Assembly: GCA_030691545.1 (NCBI GenBank)
Contig: JAUYEE010000304.1
Coordinates: 1 to 32,678 of the forward strand
Origin: a bacterium
GTDB taxonomy: Bacteria; Auribacterota; JABMQX01
DNA length: 32,678 nt
Direction of reading: 5' to 3'
The position numbers and the translations under genes were made by a program. The notes under the pieces were generated by a model that did not search any database, was not told where the DNA came from, and saw only the letters and a program-made list of their open reading frames with translations. Below, piece after piece: positions 10,101 to 17,013 of this stretch (its first letter is position 1; each line of letters begins with the position of its first letter).

Positions 10101-11088
10101 ACTCGCTTCCGCATCATCGCCGCTTGAGATTCAAAGAGGGCTTCTCAAAGCCGGGGGTTTCCTCGAATGGCTGCCCGCGGGCGTCTTTCACAGCGAAAGC
10201 GATAATGCGACAATGTGGGTCAAGGAATTGGGGGGCGAGATTGAGAAACGAACCGATGGACCTTTGGACGATACGGAATCACTCGTCGCGGGGTTGAACA
10301 GCGGGGACTATCAGCTCTTTGTCACATCCGGGCACGCCAGCGAATACAACTGGCAGCTTCACTGGCCTGATGCCGACGGCGAAGGTTTTTTCTTTTCGGA
10401 TAATGGCCAGCTCTATGCCATTGACCACAACGGCACCCGCCACGACATCGTCAATTCTCGGCCGCTCGTGTACTGGGCGCCGGGCAACTGCCTCATCGGG
10501 CGCATGGCCGGTGCGGACAGCATGGCTCTCGGCTGGCTCGGGTCGGGAAGGGCCGTTCAATTCTGCGGCTACATTGTCCCGACGTGGTACGGATATATGG
10601 GCTGGGGACTGAACGATTATTTCCTCAAGCTCCAGGACCGATTCTCATTCGCAGAAGCCTCTTTCTTGACCAACCAGGCCCTCATCTTCGACCAGCTCCA
10701 TGAGACTCCCGGCACTGACTCCGAGGGCCTTGCGTACGATAAGAATGCCGTGGTGTTCTACGGCGACCCTGCCCTTAAGGCGATCGTCAGTCCGTGCCGC
10801 GACCCACTCTACAACCAGAGCCTTGAGGCGACCGCAATGCCCAGCCCCGGCCAGTTTCGCGTCGTCCTGACCATCACAATGAACGAAAACGCCGAGGTTC
10901 CAAGGCCGGTTGTCGCCTTCCTCCCTTTCAGGGTTGTTCCTTCTGAGACCATCCTTGAGCAGAGCCAAGCGCAGGCTGTTGAGATCACCGACGACATGGT
11001 GCTCGCCCAGATATGGGTTCAAGGCGAGCCAGCACTCTCGGCTGGCGAGGAAGTCCGGGTGACTTTCACCTGTGTGCGTGCTTCGTAG
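4135..11088 (+). CDS. Giant secreted mosaic protein: ConA-like modules, YVTN and Kelch propellers, C-terminal C25/gingipain-like peptidase domain
   Basis: About 2317 aa. ATG 4135 (or 4138) follows GGAGGT at 4125-4130; an ATG at 4123 lies upstream of that site. There is a signal peptide (residues 1 to about 36). Modules in order: four ConA/LamG-like units opening with (V)VY-[QS]-[TS]-DFS-[TS]-DP (about 65-262, 270-479, 903-1114, 1611-1804); two copies of a short beta module (483-572, 1119-1207; TQFAIN, MASESS, KTVYFKTKN); a YVTN/WD-type propeller (577-889); a putative-Ig module (1216-1292; LPDGLSLDPNTGVISGTP); a Kelch propeller (1293-1589; repeated YDP...W and Y-A-[IV]-[AG]-G); and an Fn3-like unit ending RFYRVEI (1807-1882). 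The final enzyme-like domain (1888-2219) has TSGHAS (His2067) and APGNC (Cys2119), each after a hydrophobic strand as in clan CD peptidases such as gingipain. A beta domain (2222-2317) ends the protein. It is probably an extracellular or surface adhesin/protease; activity and substrate are unknown. Confidence 0.85.
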   Translation: MMPRLAASSAQFLRSLLRFGILLPLILVLPQFSSGEVYQEEAFVPVLAEGGGDMVTSPMGEAWQVVYQTDFSTDPGWTTNSPDEFYWKEADGTYYFKRTNGAEQYSFKSIPFDPEVSYRLEFDVYMMRCDWAADHFLGLGDSDMSIQTATTWLVSYHKVDQGQTAALIFYDSDGNYSHPGGSQPAPFQLNTWYHNVATYDPTAGTLSLQVTKVSDGSLVGQVDLGAVGSFTGVDRLYMSSVGHVYAPGATAEGYIDNLVLKKYSPAAEDVIYQTDFSTDPQWITDQPSNHYWNQTALTYHAKVENNAPAYSPNRYFYKAVTGTADSFEIQWDIKMTRADWSAGVSFGLFDENIAFAGWGGGQGVCLEFANPDAGRLLWLYIYGGGGLASASSPGGSYAVNTSYTCKLSYDAASGRIYAELHVRDSGSLVWSKVLAVPGGFSVPLVKLGGSRSGFGETGYGGVNRWGVAEAEIDNVVFKRAGVGPVAPVVTQFAINGGAATTESRLVTLNNTTTNSPTHCMASESSSFTGAAWQTYSAAPQFILSAGDGEKTVYFKTKNAVGESNVVSDAITLQQAAVLYKLSAFLPARACYSADVSPDGNIIYAAVSLGSWDEGVRLYDAHTYEHIKDIHSFPNVPKYILASADGIHLYATAYYQGTVVKVRVADGAVVKSIAVGPWPVGMVFDSARRYLYVMVNCPYPGAVGSISIIDTSTDTVVGTIGPIVHAGTVLAISPDDQFLYALSFDYAGSEPQTLYKMTIADRSVQAVPGVQVGGISVSPDGQLLYVADRFAGSVRVFQTSSMTETTSIPIADVHSFWVAPSGDRALAVCLAPGSTELLIRVVGLPRGEILQTLSQTLELPDGLSSYPLVDPIFWNRTTGEAFIPIFREHGGVIVISPAGEAGQVVYQTDFSSDPGWVTDQAANYYWNQTAGTYHAKVENNAPGYRPNRYFYKAVTWTGDSLEVEWDVKITRMDWSGGVCFGLFDEDIALGGFEGGQGVQLLFGHPDEGLVLAFYATGATGLAQVDSKAGPRYSTNVWYTCKICSDAAAGEVSVEVKDRSSGSSVWSKSLSVPGRFSRPLVRLGGSWSGFGETGGGYSGVNRWAVAEAEIDNVVFKRAGVGPLAPVVTQFAINSGAATTQSRTATLNNTTENDPTHYMASESSGLSGATWQIYSTAPQFILSEGDGQKTVYFKTKNEAGESNVVSDTIQLITSVPAGPEITTTSLPDGVEGRPYSQVFQVSGGVSPYTWSIATGKLPDGLSLDPNTGVISGTPRNSAIGTSTFIVRVTDSQSGADTIYVFGGQRDYSVVLSSVEKYDPVADVWTFVSPMNEQRVTMGFCTDDQGRFYAIAGQSAGELRTVERYDPARDVWEYLAPLPLAVGGPAAFTFNGEVYAVGGWMPGYTNRCFIYSPDTDTWREGPSVYETFGHAGPVISLSGVPYLIGGHLDTPSWSIRSAVSMLVREGADLVWKPSTPLQRRRQGVGVTLGLDGLIYAIGGDEKPGSSGHVTTETVERFSEATKAWEYVRPMPGKRAFAGAVTDSSGCIWAVGGTDWTLPFFDSVLRYDPCTDSWTTMTSRLNTGRIGHGIAIIRGERQTDEQELSITILPQGPWQVVYSSDFSTDPNWTTNDPSNLSWESATETFHGWQSNADGTHAYTPVELMSGISFRLEFDVRINSIEWSAGLTFGLFDSRLMYNAGAVIEYGYYDVGYTIALSAGNPSGPPDWDVVNWETGVWYRNVIEYDAESKVVTLEVRRRDNDALICQLSLSGISSFPPGMVLLGASRIHMAGYNNAAVDFNLDNVVLEEFYQPPKREVEILPLGGPLLRISWDSEVGKEYQLWATSDLSSGEWIPVGPRMGGTGGKLYIDDYIEGLGNRFYRVEIISSSAPSPEYAVVVSESTAAVEGWDHVVSALVSRHAAPVIPYSGSPFPAAVRDELAAFHPRYVCFVAQPTEVTDAFVINVHELTRQLDDDPFGDCIWGIITGARAEDAMRLASASSPLEIQRGLLKAGGFLEWLPAGVFHSESDNATMWVKELGGEIEKRTDGPLDDTESLVAGLNSGDYQLFVTSGHASEYNWQLHWPDADGEGFFFSDNGQLYAIDHNGTRHDIVNSRPLVYWAPGNCLIGRMAGADSMALGWLGSGRAVQFCGYIVPTWYGYMGWGLNDYFLKLQDRFSFAEASFLTNQALIFDQLHETPGTDSEGLAYDKNAVVFYGDPALKAIVSPCRDPLYNQSLEATAMPSPGQFRVVLTITMNENAEVPRPVVAFLPFRVVPSETILEQSQAQAVEITDDMVLAQIWVQGEPALSAGEEVRVTFTCVRAS
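4942..7755 (+). repeat. Intragenic duplicated block (two copies, about 900 bp each)
   Basis: The pair ConA-like unit plus short beta module occurs at about 4942-5850 and again at about 6841-7755, an offset of roughly 1.9 kb. DNA identity is visibly high in places, for example gtcgagaacaacgcccc and ttctacaaagcagt occur in both. The YVTN propeller lies between the copies. The other two ConA-like units (about 4327 and 8965) are more diverged. Confidence 0.75.
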
Positions 11089-11531
11089 TCCTCTTTGGCG
11101 CCGCTAAGGTTCTCGAATTGCCGCCGAGGCGGGGCCTTTTCGGACTCAAGTCGCGTCCCTTCCGTGGGGCAAAGCGGAACGCTGCGAAGGATGCGTTCAC
11201 CGACGCCAGTCACTTTTGAAGGCTTACCTTTGCCCCCTGCTGCGTGCGACGACGAATGGCGAAGCATTCGGGGTGGTTTCCTCTTGATTTCATGCTTAAG
11301 AAATGGAAAATACCTTTCGGTTGTCTTGGAGCGCTCGCCTGGGCATGGTGCATCGAGTTTTCGGCGAAGATAGGGAAAGAGATGCAGGCGGGACGCCTGC
11401 GGTACGGGAGCTTGGAGTGCCTGCGTTCGCCCCGAATTGACGCCGGCGCGCGTCGCCCTCGCAAGGGTCCAACACAGGCGACTCACATCTGGTCAAAAGG
11501 CTGACCGGACGAAGCTGGGAAGGAGGTGTGA
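11089..11531. other. Intergenic region between the giant gene and the symporter
   Basis: This 443-bp gap separates two co-oriented genes. It holds a weak GC-rich hairpin shortly after the giant gene's stop, a palindromic repeat at 11384-11400 that recurs near 24444, and a GGAGGTG ribosome site directly before 11532. Open frames across it lack a ribosome site and protein-like composition. No promoter is clear enough to call. Confidence 0.5.
11384..11400. repeat. Dispersed palindromic element, copy 1
   Basis: GCAGGCG-gga-CGCCTGC is a 7-bp perfect stem with a 3-nt loop, followed by ggtacgggag. A second copy sharing GCGGGACGCCTGCG.TACG.G lies at 24444. Such short palindromes are usual intergenic REP-like DNA. 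Confidence 0.6.
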
Positions 11532-13085
11532 ATGGAACAACGCTCGAAGTGGTCCTCTCAGACTGGATTCTTATTCGCGGCGATCGGGTCCGCTATAGGT
11601 CTGGGGAACATCTGGCGGTTCCCTTACCTGGCTTATGAGAAGGGTGGCGGAGCATTTTTGGTGGCTTACGTCGTCGCCTTGCTTACCGCCGGAATCCCAC
11701 TGATGATGCTGGAGTTCGGACTGGGCCACAGCATGGTCGGCTCATCGGTAGTTTCCTTTTGGCGGGTCAACCGAAGGTTGGAGTGGTTCGGGTGGTGGAT
11801 GCCTCTTCTGGTGATGTACGGTATCATGCTGTACTACATGGTCGTCTTGGGCTGGTGCCTGAACTATGTATGGTTCAGCCTTGACCTGGCCTGGGGGAAG
11901 GACACGCAATCGTTTTTCCTGAACTCGTTTCTCAAGGTCTCAAACAACGCTTGGGATCTTCAGGATATAGTCGGGCCGATCTTCGTCAGCACCGCCCTGG
12001 TTTGGTTCATCATCTGGTTCATTTGTTACAAAGAGGTGAACAAGGGGATCGAGAGGGCCTGCAAGGTCTTCATGCCAGCCCTCTTCGCCCTGACGCTGAT
12101 CCTCGTCTTTTGGGGGTGTAGCCTCGAGGGGGCAGGGCGGGGTCTTACGTATTACCTGAAACCCGACTGGAGCAAGTTGAAAGACGTTACGCTCTGGACA
12201 AGCGCTTACGGGCAAATCTTCTTCAGCTTGTCCATCGGCTTCGGAATTATGATAACGTACGCGAGCTATCTGCCGAGGAAAAGCAATCTTGTCCAGAACG
12301 CCATCATTACGAGCGTTGCGGATTCTGCCTACTCTTTCACTGCGGGGCTTGCTGTTTTCAGCGTCCTGGGGTATCTGGCTCACAGCCAAAATCTCCCTGC
12401 GACGAACGAGGCTTTTCGGCAGGTAGTGAAAGAAGGACCGATCCTGGCGTTCGTAACTTATCCCCAGGCGATCTCGGAACTGCCGGCATTTAATCGCCTT
12501 TTCGGGGTATTTTTCTTCATTTGTCTGGCCCTGGCGGGGATTACCTCTGCGATCTCGATTGTTGAGGCTCTGACTTGTGCGATCAGGGACAAGTTTTCCC
12601 TGGCTCGAGGCAAAGTCGTTAGTATTTTGTGCGCGACGGGGTTTCTGGGAAGCCTCGTGTTCGCTTGTCACAGCGGACTGACGTGGCTGGACATTGCGGA
12701 TCACTTTATCAACCACTACGGATTGGTGCTGGCGGGCTTTTTGGAGTGCGTGTTCATAGGGTGGATACTCAAGGCGCGGACCATCAGAAAACACGTGAAC
12801 GCCGTCTCGGCCTGGAGGCTGCCCGAGATGTGGGATTACCTTGTCAAGTTCGTGTCTCCGGCGGTGCTGGGGGTGATATACGTGATGGACGTTGTGAACA
12901 TCATCAGGAACGGCTATCCGAGCGGCCCGGGTAAAGAACCCTACGCGAGCAGTTGGCTGATTCTGATCGGGGTGAATGCGCTTATCCTCTCCTTCATCCT
13001 TGCGACGGTTTTCACGATTTACCCCTGGCGGAGAAAACCGGAACTCATCATTCACAGACCAGAGGAGGACAAGCTTCTCACCTGA
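11532..13085 (+). CDS. Sodium-dependent symporter of the neurotransmitter:sodium symporter (SNF/LeuT) family
   Basis: 517-aa inner-membrane transporter with about 12 hydrophobic segments, the normal size for bacterial members. TM1 carries the family hallmark GLGNIWRFPYL (about residues 23-33), which forms part of the sodium and substrate sites, followed by the usual GGGAFL. Members import amino acids or related amines using the sodium gradient; the substrate cannot be read from sequence. An excellent ribosome site (AAGGAGGTG) ends 4 nt before the ATG. It appears monocistronic: the next gene is convergent. Confidence 0.93.
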   Translation: MEQRSKWSSQTGFLFAAIGSAIGLGNIWRFPYLAYEKGGGAFLVAYVVALLTAGIPLMMLEFGLGHSMVGSSVVSFWRVNRRLEWFGWWMPLLVMYGIMLYYMVVLGWCLNYVWFSLDLAWGKDTQSFFLNSFLKVSNNAWDLQDIVGPIFVSTALVWFIIWFICYKEVNKGIERACKVFMPALFALTLILVFWGCSLEGAGRGLTYYLKPDWSKLKDVTLWTSAYGQIFFSLSIGFGIMITYASYLPRKSNLVQNAIITSVADSAYSFTAGLAVFSVLGYLAHSQNLPATNEAFRQVVKEGPILAFVTYPQAISELPAFNRLFGVFFFICLALAGITSAISIVEALTCAIRDKFSLARGKVVSILCATGFLGSLVFACHSGLTWLDIADHFINHYGLVLAGFLECVFIGWILKARTIRKHVNAVSAWRLPEMWDYLVKFVSPAVLGVIYVMDVVNIIRNGYPSGPGKEPYASSWLILIGVNALILSFILATVFTIYPWRRKPELIIHRPEEDKLLT

Positions 13086-13160
13086 GCGGGCTCACCCACC
13101 GGGCGAGCCGGGCACAGGAGACTGTCTGACAGGATGAACGCCATTTTCGGGATACCAGCC

Positions 13161-13187
13161 CAATCCCGTCAATCCCGTTATCCGGTC
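13161..13187. repeat. Short tandem 10-mer repeat in intergenic DNA
   Basis: caatcccgtc-aatcccgtta-tccggtc is three degenerate units of an ATCCCGT motif. It resembles the AATCCTGT-type heptad/decamer tracts scattered through many environmental genomes. It lies between the convergent symporter and lipoprotein genes; no terminator with a T-run was seen here. Confidence 0.45.
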
Positions 13188-13239
13188 TAAACCGAGATGC
13201 GCTCATGTCCCGTTGGGGCGGTATGCGTGGTGGCTTCGA

Positions 13240-13536
13240 CTACTGGATGACCAGGACGTCCCCGGCTGCCAATGTCACGTCGGCCAAGACCAAGCCGTCG
13301 AAGTGCCGAATAGCGACAACGCGAACGTAGTCCGGACCGATATCTGCGTCCACCTGGTCACCCGGAGCCAGCAGGAAGCCAAACGGCTCGACATACACAT
13401 CCCACGGCGTATCGTTGACAACCGTGATGTAATAGTCGTAATACTCGTGGTGATGGCCGTCGCCGCAACCGGCGACAGACGCGGCGGTGGCGCCGAGAAG
13501 CAGCACAAGAGGCAGGACTTTCAGAAGCTTTTTCAT
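13240..13536 (-). CDS. Small lipoprotein of unknown function
   Basis: 98 aa from ATG 13536, preceded by AAAGGAG 9 nt upstream; a longer frame upstream has no better site. The N-terminus is a clear lipoprotein signal: MKKLLK, a hydrophobic core and lipobox VAGC (Cys24). The mature part starts with a His/Tyr-rich linker (HHH, then YYDYY) followed by about 65 residues predicted to be beta-rich (ITVVNDTPWDVYVEPF, VDADIG). This hints at a small beta-sandwich anchored in the envelope. I do not recognise the family. It is divergent from the oxidoreductase at 13760 and convergent with the symporter. Confidence 0.75.
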   Translation of the reverse strand: MKKLLKVLPLVLLLGATAASVAGCGDGHHHEYYDYYITVVNDTPWDVYVEPFGFLLAPGDQVDADIGPDYVRVVAIRHFDGLVLADVTLAAGDVLVIQ

Positions 13537-13650
13537 GGACCCGGACTCCTTTCTATGCGGTGACTTTTGGAAGTTTCTGCAACGCTTTGTGGCCCCGTTG
13601 GTCATCAGCCAGTTAGGGGCCGCTTTCTGTGAAAGGACACCCGCGAAAGT

Positions 13651-13678
13651 TTGACGGGAAACACGACTGGATTATTCT
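13651..13678 (+). promoter_or_regulatory. Sigma-70-like promoter for the Gfo/Idh/MocA gene
   Basis: TTGACG (13651-13656), a 16-nt spacer and TATTCT (13673-13678). The predicted start near 13685 leaves a leader of about 75 nt before ATG 13760 and argues against a longer protein. Confidence 0.55.
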
Positions 13679-13759
13679 ACCAGAGTGCGCCAAAAAGCTC
13701 TCCGGTTTTCTGCGACCGAGAAATGGCGTTCAAGGACAATTCCAAAGGAGGAGAGAGGA

Positions 13760-14815
13760 ATGGCTGACAGGATTGGCTTTGGAATGGTGGGTTGCGGAGT
13801 AATCGCTCCGTTTCATGCCACGGGAATCAAGGAAACACCCGGCGCCTTCCTCGCGGGGGCCTGCGACCCGCACGAGGAGGCGGCCAAGGGGTTCTCCGCG
13901 AGCCACGGCAATATCCCCTTCTACACGGACATCGAGGAGATGCTCCGACGAGACGATGTTCAAGCCGTGTGCATTTGCACCCCCTCCGGGATGCATTCGG
14001 ACCAGGCAGTTATGGCAGCCAGAGCGAAGAAACACGTCCTCTGCGAGAAACCTCTGGACATCACTCTCCCGAAAATTGACCGCATGATCCGGGTGTGCCG
14101 GGAAGAGGGTGTGAAGTTAGGCGGCATCTTTCAGCGACGAACGTACGAAGCCACCCGAAAGGCCAGGGAGGCAGTGCAGGGGGGCCTCTTGGGCAAGATG
14201 GTGCTCGGAGACGTTTACCAGAAGTTCTACCGGTCTCCGGAGTACTACCGCAGTGGAGCCTGGAGAGGCACCTGGGCGTTGGACGGCGGGGGGGCCTTGA
14301 TGAACCAGGGCGTCCACGGCATAGACATCCTGCTGTGGATCATGGGGGACGTGAACTCGGTCATCGCCAAGGCGGATCATCTTGTCAGGGACATCGAGGT
14401 CGAGGACACGGCAATCGCGATTGTGACTTTTGAGAACGGAGCGTTCGGCGTGGTCGAAGGCGCAACGTCCTGTAATCCGGGCGAAGCGGCAAGGCTCGAG
14501 CTTCATGGCGAAAAGGGGACCATCATCCTGACGGATTCCGGCATCGTCAGGTGGGCAGTAGCGAAAGGCGACAAGCATCTCGCCCAGGACGAAAAGATGG
14601 CTTCTGCGGAGGAAAGGGCCCACGGCGTGTCCGACCCGAAAGCCATCTCGGCGGAGGGCCACATCGCGCTGATCCGCGACTTCGTGGACGCAATCAAGAA
14701 CGACCGCGAGCCCATGGTCACCGCCCAAAGCGCGAGAAAGCCCGTAGAGCTGATCCTGGCAATTTACGAATCCGCTCGCACGGGCCGAGAGGTCGCCCTT
14801 CCTCTGAGCTCCTGA
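13760..14815 (+). CDS. Gfo/Idh/MocA-family NAD(P)-dependent oxidoreductase
   Basis: 351 aa starting at ATG 13760, which follows AAAGGAGGAGAGAGG. Residues 5-16 form the Rossmann nucleotide-binding turn (GMVGCGVIA). CEKPL (95-99) contains the family's catalytic Lys97. GGGALMNQGVHGID (177-189) supplies the conserved His/Asp of the C-terminal alpha/beta domain. The length is normal for the family, which oxidises or epimerises sugars, inositols and sugar derivatives; the substrate cannot be assigned. There is no signal peptide, so it is cytoplasmic. It converges with the GH172-like gene with only 5 bp between stop codons, and the neighbourhood suggests carbohydrate catabolism. Confidence 0.92.
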   Translation: MADRIGFGMVGCGVIAPFHATGIKETPGAFLAGACDPHEEAAKGFSASHGNIPFYTDIEEMLRRDDVQAVCICTPSGMHSDQAVMAARAKKHVLCEKPLDITLPKIDRMIRVCREEGVKLGGIFQRRTYEATRKAREAVQGGLLGKMVLGDVYQKFYRSPEYYRSGAWRGTWALDGGGALMNQGVHGIDILLWIMGDVNSVIAKADHLVRDIEVEDTAIAIVTFENGAFGVVEGATSCNPGEAARLELHGEKGTIILTDSGIVRWAVAKGDKHLAQDEKMASAEERAHGVSDPKAISAEGHIALIRDFVDAIKNDREPMVTAQSARKPVELILAIYESARTGREVALPLSS

Positions 14816-14820
14816 AAATG

Positions 14821-15873
14821 TTACCGCGGCCAGCGTTCTTGAACGGGCGGCATCTCGGGAAACGGTGCGTGAGGTTCGGTCTGATACCAGTAGGCTGTTG
14901 AGGTAATGTCGTCGGTGAGGGGCTGATACTTTCGGTTCGGCCACCAACCCAGCGCCTGGATGGTCGCCCGCAGGTCCTTGGCGAACCGAATCGGGTCGGG
15001 GATGTGCCAGCGGTACATGCCGTGCTTCGGAACCTGGCCGGGCTCCTTCTGCCATAACGGATAACCGAGGAATGGCGTCGAATAGGTTTCCCCAAAGCAC
15101 CATGCGCCTCCGAAATAGTCCTCCGTGCCGGTCCCGCAGATAGTCGGGTGCTCCTCATCCCCGTCAATGAAGAACTTGACTTCCCCCTCACCCCACCACC
15201 CGTCTGAAAGCTGCGTCCAGGCAAGGTACGTCCCCACGTAATGGCCCCGCCCTTTGACGCCATCAAGAATGACGTGCTCGGGGCAGTTTCGCGAGGTCAT
15301 GGAGCGTCGCCACTGGGCGTGAAATGAAGCGGCGTTCTCCGGAATGTCCATCAGGGCGTAGTTGACCTGGTAGTAAAACCCGCCAATATCCTCCCAGTGC
15401 TGATTCTCGACGGTTATGACAGCTCTTGAGCGAAACGGCATGGGGAAGTAGCAGTTGAACCCGCCTGTGGGATTGACGACGATGGGGAGCGAGTTGACTT
15501 TGCATCGCAGCCCATGCCCGTTGCAGAAGAAATCGCCTACGGGCACTTCGACCGAGGGTGTCTCTTCATTGTCCCAGAAAAACCGGAGGATGCAGTTTCG
15601 ATAGGCCGTGTCCTTGACGGTGACCCAGATGTGCTGAATGACGCCCGGGCCTTTGATATCGGCGAGGGTGACGGTTGTTCCCTTTCCCAACGTGATGCAG
15701 GGGCGAATCTTCCACCCTTTCCCCATTTCGGAACCGGGGTTATCCGGGCCCGGCGCCTCGCGGGCCCCGCCTCCTTTCTCACCCATCGGATTCTCCGCCG
15801 AGATGGACCGCGATTCTGCATTTAACAGCAGCGGAATCTTAGAAAGACATCCGAAGATGTCGGTTGGGGACAT
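14821..15873 (-). CDS. DUF2961 / GH172-like protein
   Basis: 350 aa from ATG 15873 (AAGGAG 6 nt upstream; a longer frame to 15915 lacks such a site). The family signatures are present: GPGVIQHIWVT (about 75-85), VEVPVGDFF, GFNCYFPMPF, GEGEVKFFIDGD (228-239) and GTGTEDYFGG (247-256). DUF2961 was reclassified as glycoside hydrolase family GH172, whose known members act on fructofuranosides or arabinofuranosides with two Glu residues. Glu229 or Glu231 together with Glu251 are the likely equivalents here, by inference. No signal peptide is visible, so it may act in the cytoplasm on imported oligosaccharides, which would suit its partner oxidoreductase. Length is normal for a single-domain member. 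Confidence 0.88.
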   Translation of the reverse strand: MSPTDIFGCLSKIPLLLNAESRSISAENPMGEKGGGAREAPGPDNPGSEMGKGWKIRPCITLGKGTTVTLADIKGPGVIQHIWVTVKDTAYRNCILRFFWDNEETPSVEVPVGDFFCNGHGLRCKVNSLPIVVNPTGGFNCYFPMPFRSRAVITVENQHWEDIGGFYYQVNYALMDIPENAASFHAQWRRSMTSRNCPEHVILDGVKGRGHYVGTYLAWTQLSDGWWGEGEVKFFIDGDEEHPTICGTGTEDYFGGAWCFGETYSTPFLGYPLWQKEPGQVPKHGMYRWHIPDPIRFAKDLRATIQALGWWPNRKYQPLTDDITSTAYWYQTEPHAPFPEMPPVQERWPR

Positions 15874-16344
15874 GCGTTTCTCCTTATGGCTGTATCTCTC
15901 GGCGCGCACGCCCACGCCGAAAGGCCTGCTTCAGTGCTGCGTTTCGCGACTACGGTGACGAACCTCAGAGAGTGTCGCTGACAAACCAGGCCACCCGCGC
16001 TGACCGTCTGTGCCGGGCTTCAGCCGGCACATTCTCCTTTAGCCACCTGCTTCAGCGGGTGGTGGCGCCTCTGCGAGTTATGGTGCCGGAGCCGGCTTCA
16101 GCCGGGCTTCTCGACCAATGGATTCATCCGTAGCAGGTCACCGCTCTTACGAATGACAGCACTTATACCTGAGCACTGAAAATGATCGTGTTCACGTCAC
16201 AAGGCACAGTCAAACCGACGTGAAGCCTCTCCTGCGCCCGGCCGCCGAGCGATTCGCTTTTCGCCCATGGCTTTGCCCTGGATTCAGCAGAAGCTCATGG
16301 CCTCACCGTGCTGAGTCACTGGGGCAGGATGGGTACAGCGGTTT
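15874..16344. other. Intergenic region with hairpin repeats
   Basis: This 471-bp gap separates two minus-strand genes. 16010-16107 is a cluster of three hairpins with CTTCAG-type loops. The remainder shows no coding frame with a ribosome site and no promoter or terminator that I would call. Confidence 0.5.
16010..16107. repeat. Cluster of three CTTCAG-loop hairpins (REP-like)
   Basis: Hairpin 1 pairs GTGCCGG (16010-16016) with CCGGCAC (16024-16030). Hairpin 2 pairs CCACCTG (16043-16049) with CGGGTGG (16056-16062), with one G-T pair. Hairpin 3 is GCCGGCTTCAGCCGGGC (16091-16107). All share the loop sequence CTTCAG while stems differ, so they look like related mobile or REP-like units rather than one terminator. 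Confidence 0.65.
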
Positions 16345-17013
16345 TCACTCCGACAGAATCCTGTCGAAGAACCAGCCGTATTTCTCCTTCCACTCATTCA
16401 GTTGCTGCTGGCTGTAGATTGACGAAGCCTGCTTACCAAGCTCCACCACGGCGGGTCTCAGCTTTTCCCGCATCCCTTCCCACGAGCCGGATTCGCGGGC
16501 CTCCTTCATTGCCTTGATACCGACTTCTTCATACTTGAAGAGAGCGGTCAGGGCCTTGGTCTGAGCGGTCAGGATGTCGGCCACGAGGTGATCGAAGAGG
16601 AGACTGAACCCGCCGAGCAAAGCCGAGGCTTTCTTCCCTTTTTCTTCGCCGAGAGCCTCCACCAGAGATTTCTCAAGGGCCGAGGCTGCCTCGTCTCTGA
16701 TCTCCATGAACTTACCCATGGAGTCCGGTTCCTTCGGCAACGCTTCCAGTTTTTTCAGGTGCTCTTCCCTCGCGGCGGTGTAGGCGCGCGTCAGGTTGCG
16801 CGACGCCTCGCGGTCGAGGTCCAGCTCCGAGGCAACATGCCTGGCCTGAAGAAACCACACAACCTGCACGTTCTCCGGCGGCGTGGTGAACACTTTCCAC
16901 CGTTCTTCCTCCTGCGCATAGGAACGCACGCTCACAAGAGCAACAAGGGAAGCTCCTGCGAGCAGAGCGCATACCGTGCGGGCAACCGCAGATAGTTTGG
17001 ACGAGGAAAACAT
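16345..17013 (-). CDS. Secreted helical protein of unknown function
   Basis: 222 aa, start supported by AAAGGAGG 7 nt before the ATG. Residues 1-33 form a Sec signal ending ...RSYA-QEE. The mature protein is almost entirely predicted helical and charged, with long amphipathic stretches (about 55-105 and 150-220) and no cysteine. It vaguely recalls periplasmic CpxP/Spy-like helical chaperones, but I see no LTxxQ motif and would not assign that family. It is divergent from the 435-aa gene at 17393, another secreted helical protein, so a shared envelope role is possible. Confidence 0.75.
   Translation of the reverse strand: MFSSSKLSAVARTVCALLAGASLVALVSVRSYAQEEERWKVFTTPPENVQVVWFLQARHVASELDLDREASRNLTRAYTAAREEHLKKLEALPKEPDSMGKFMEIRDEAASALEKSLVEALGEEKGKKASALLGGFSLLFDHLVADILTAQTKALTALFKYEEVGIKAMKEARESGSWEGMREKLRPAVVELGKQASSIYSQQQLNEWKEKYGWFFDRILSE

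Noticed and set aside
11119..11140. Terminator after the giant gene (ccgccgaggcggggcctttt)
   Set aside because: The stem is 5 bp with a 2-nt loop and the T-run is short and displaced; not a convincing terminator.
11244..11504. 86-aa frame before the symporter
   Set aside because: It runs through the dispersed palindrome and has no ribosome site; it reads as translated repeat DNA.
11940..13055. 371-aa open frame antisense to the symporter
   Set aside because: Shadow of a membrane protein gene; low-complexity charged sequence.
13089..13109. Terminator-like hairpin after the symporter (GGCTC/GAGCC)
   Set aside because: Weak 5-bp stem, long loop and no T-run.
15900..16340. tRNA or small-RNA gene in the hairpin region
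   Set aside because: The hairpins do not make a cloverleaf and no TTCGA-type T-loop was seen in a fitting position.
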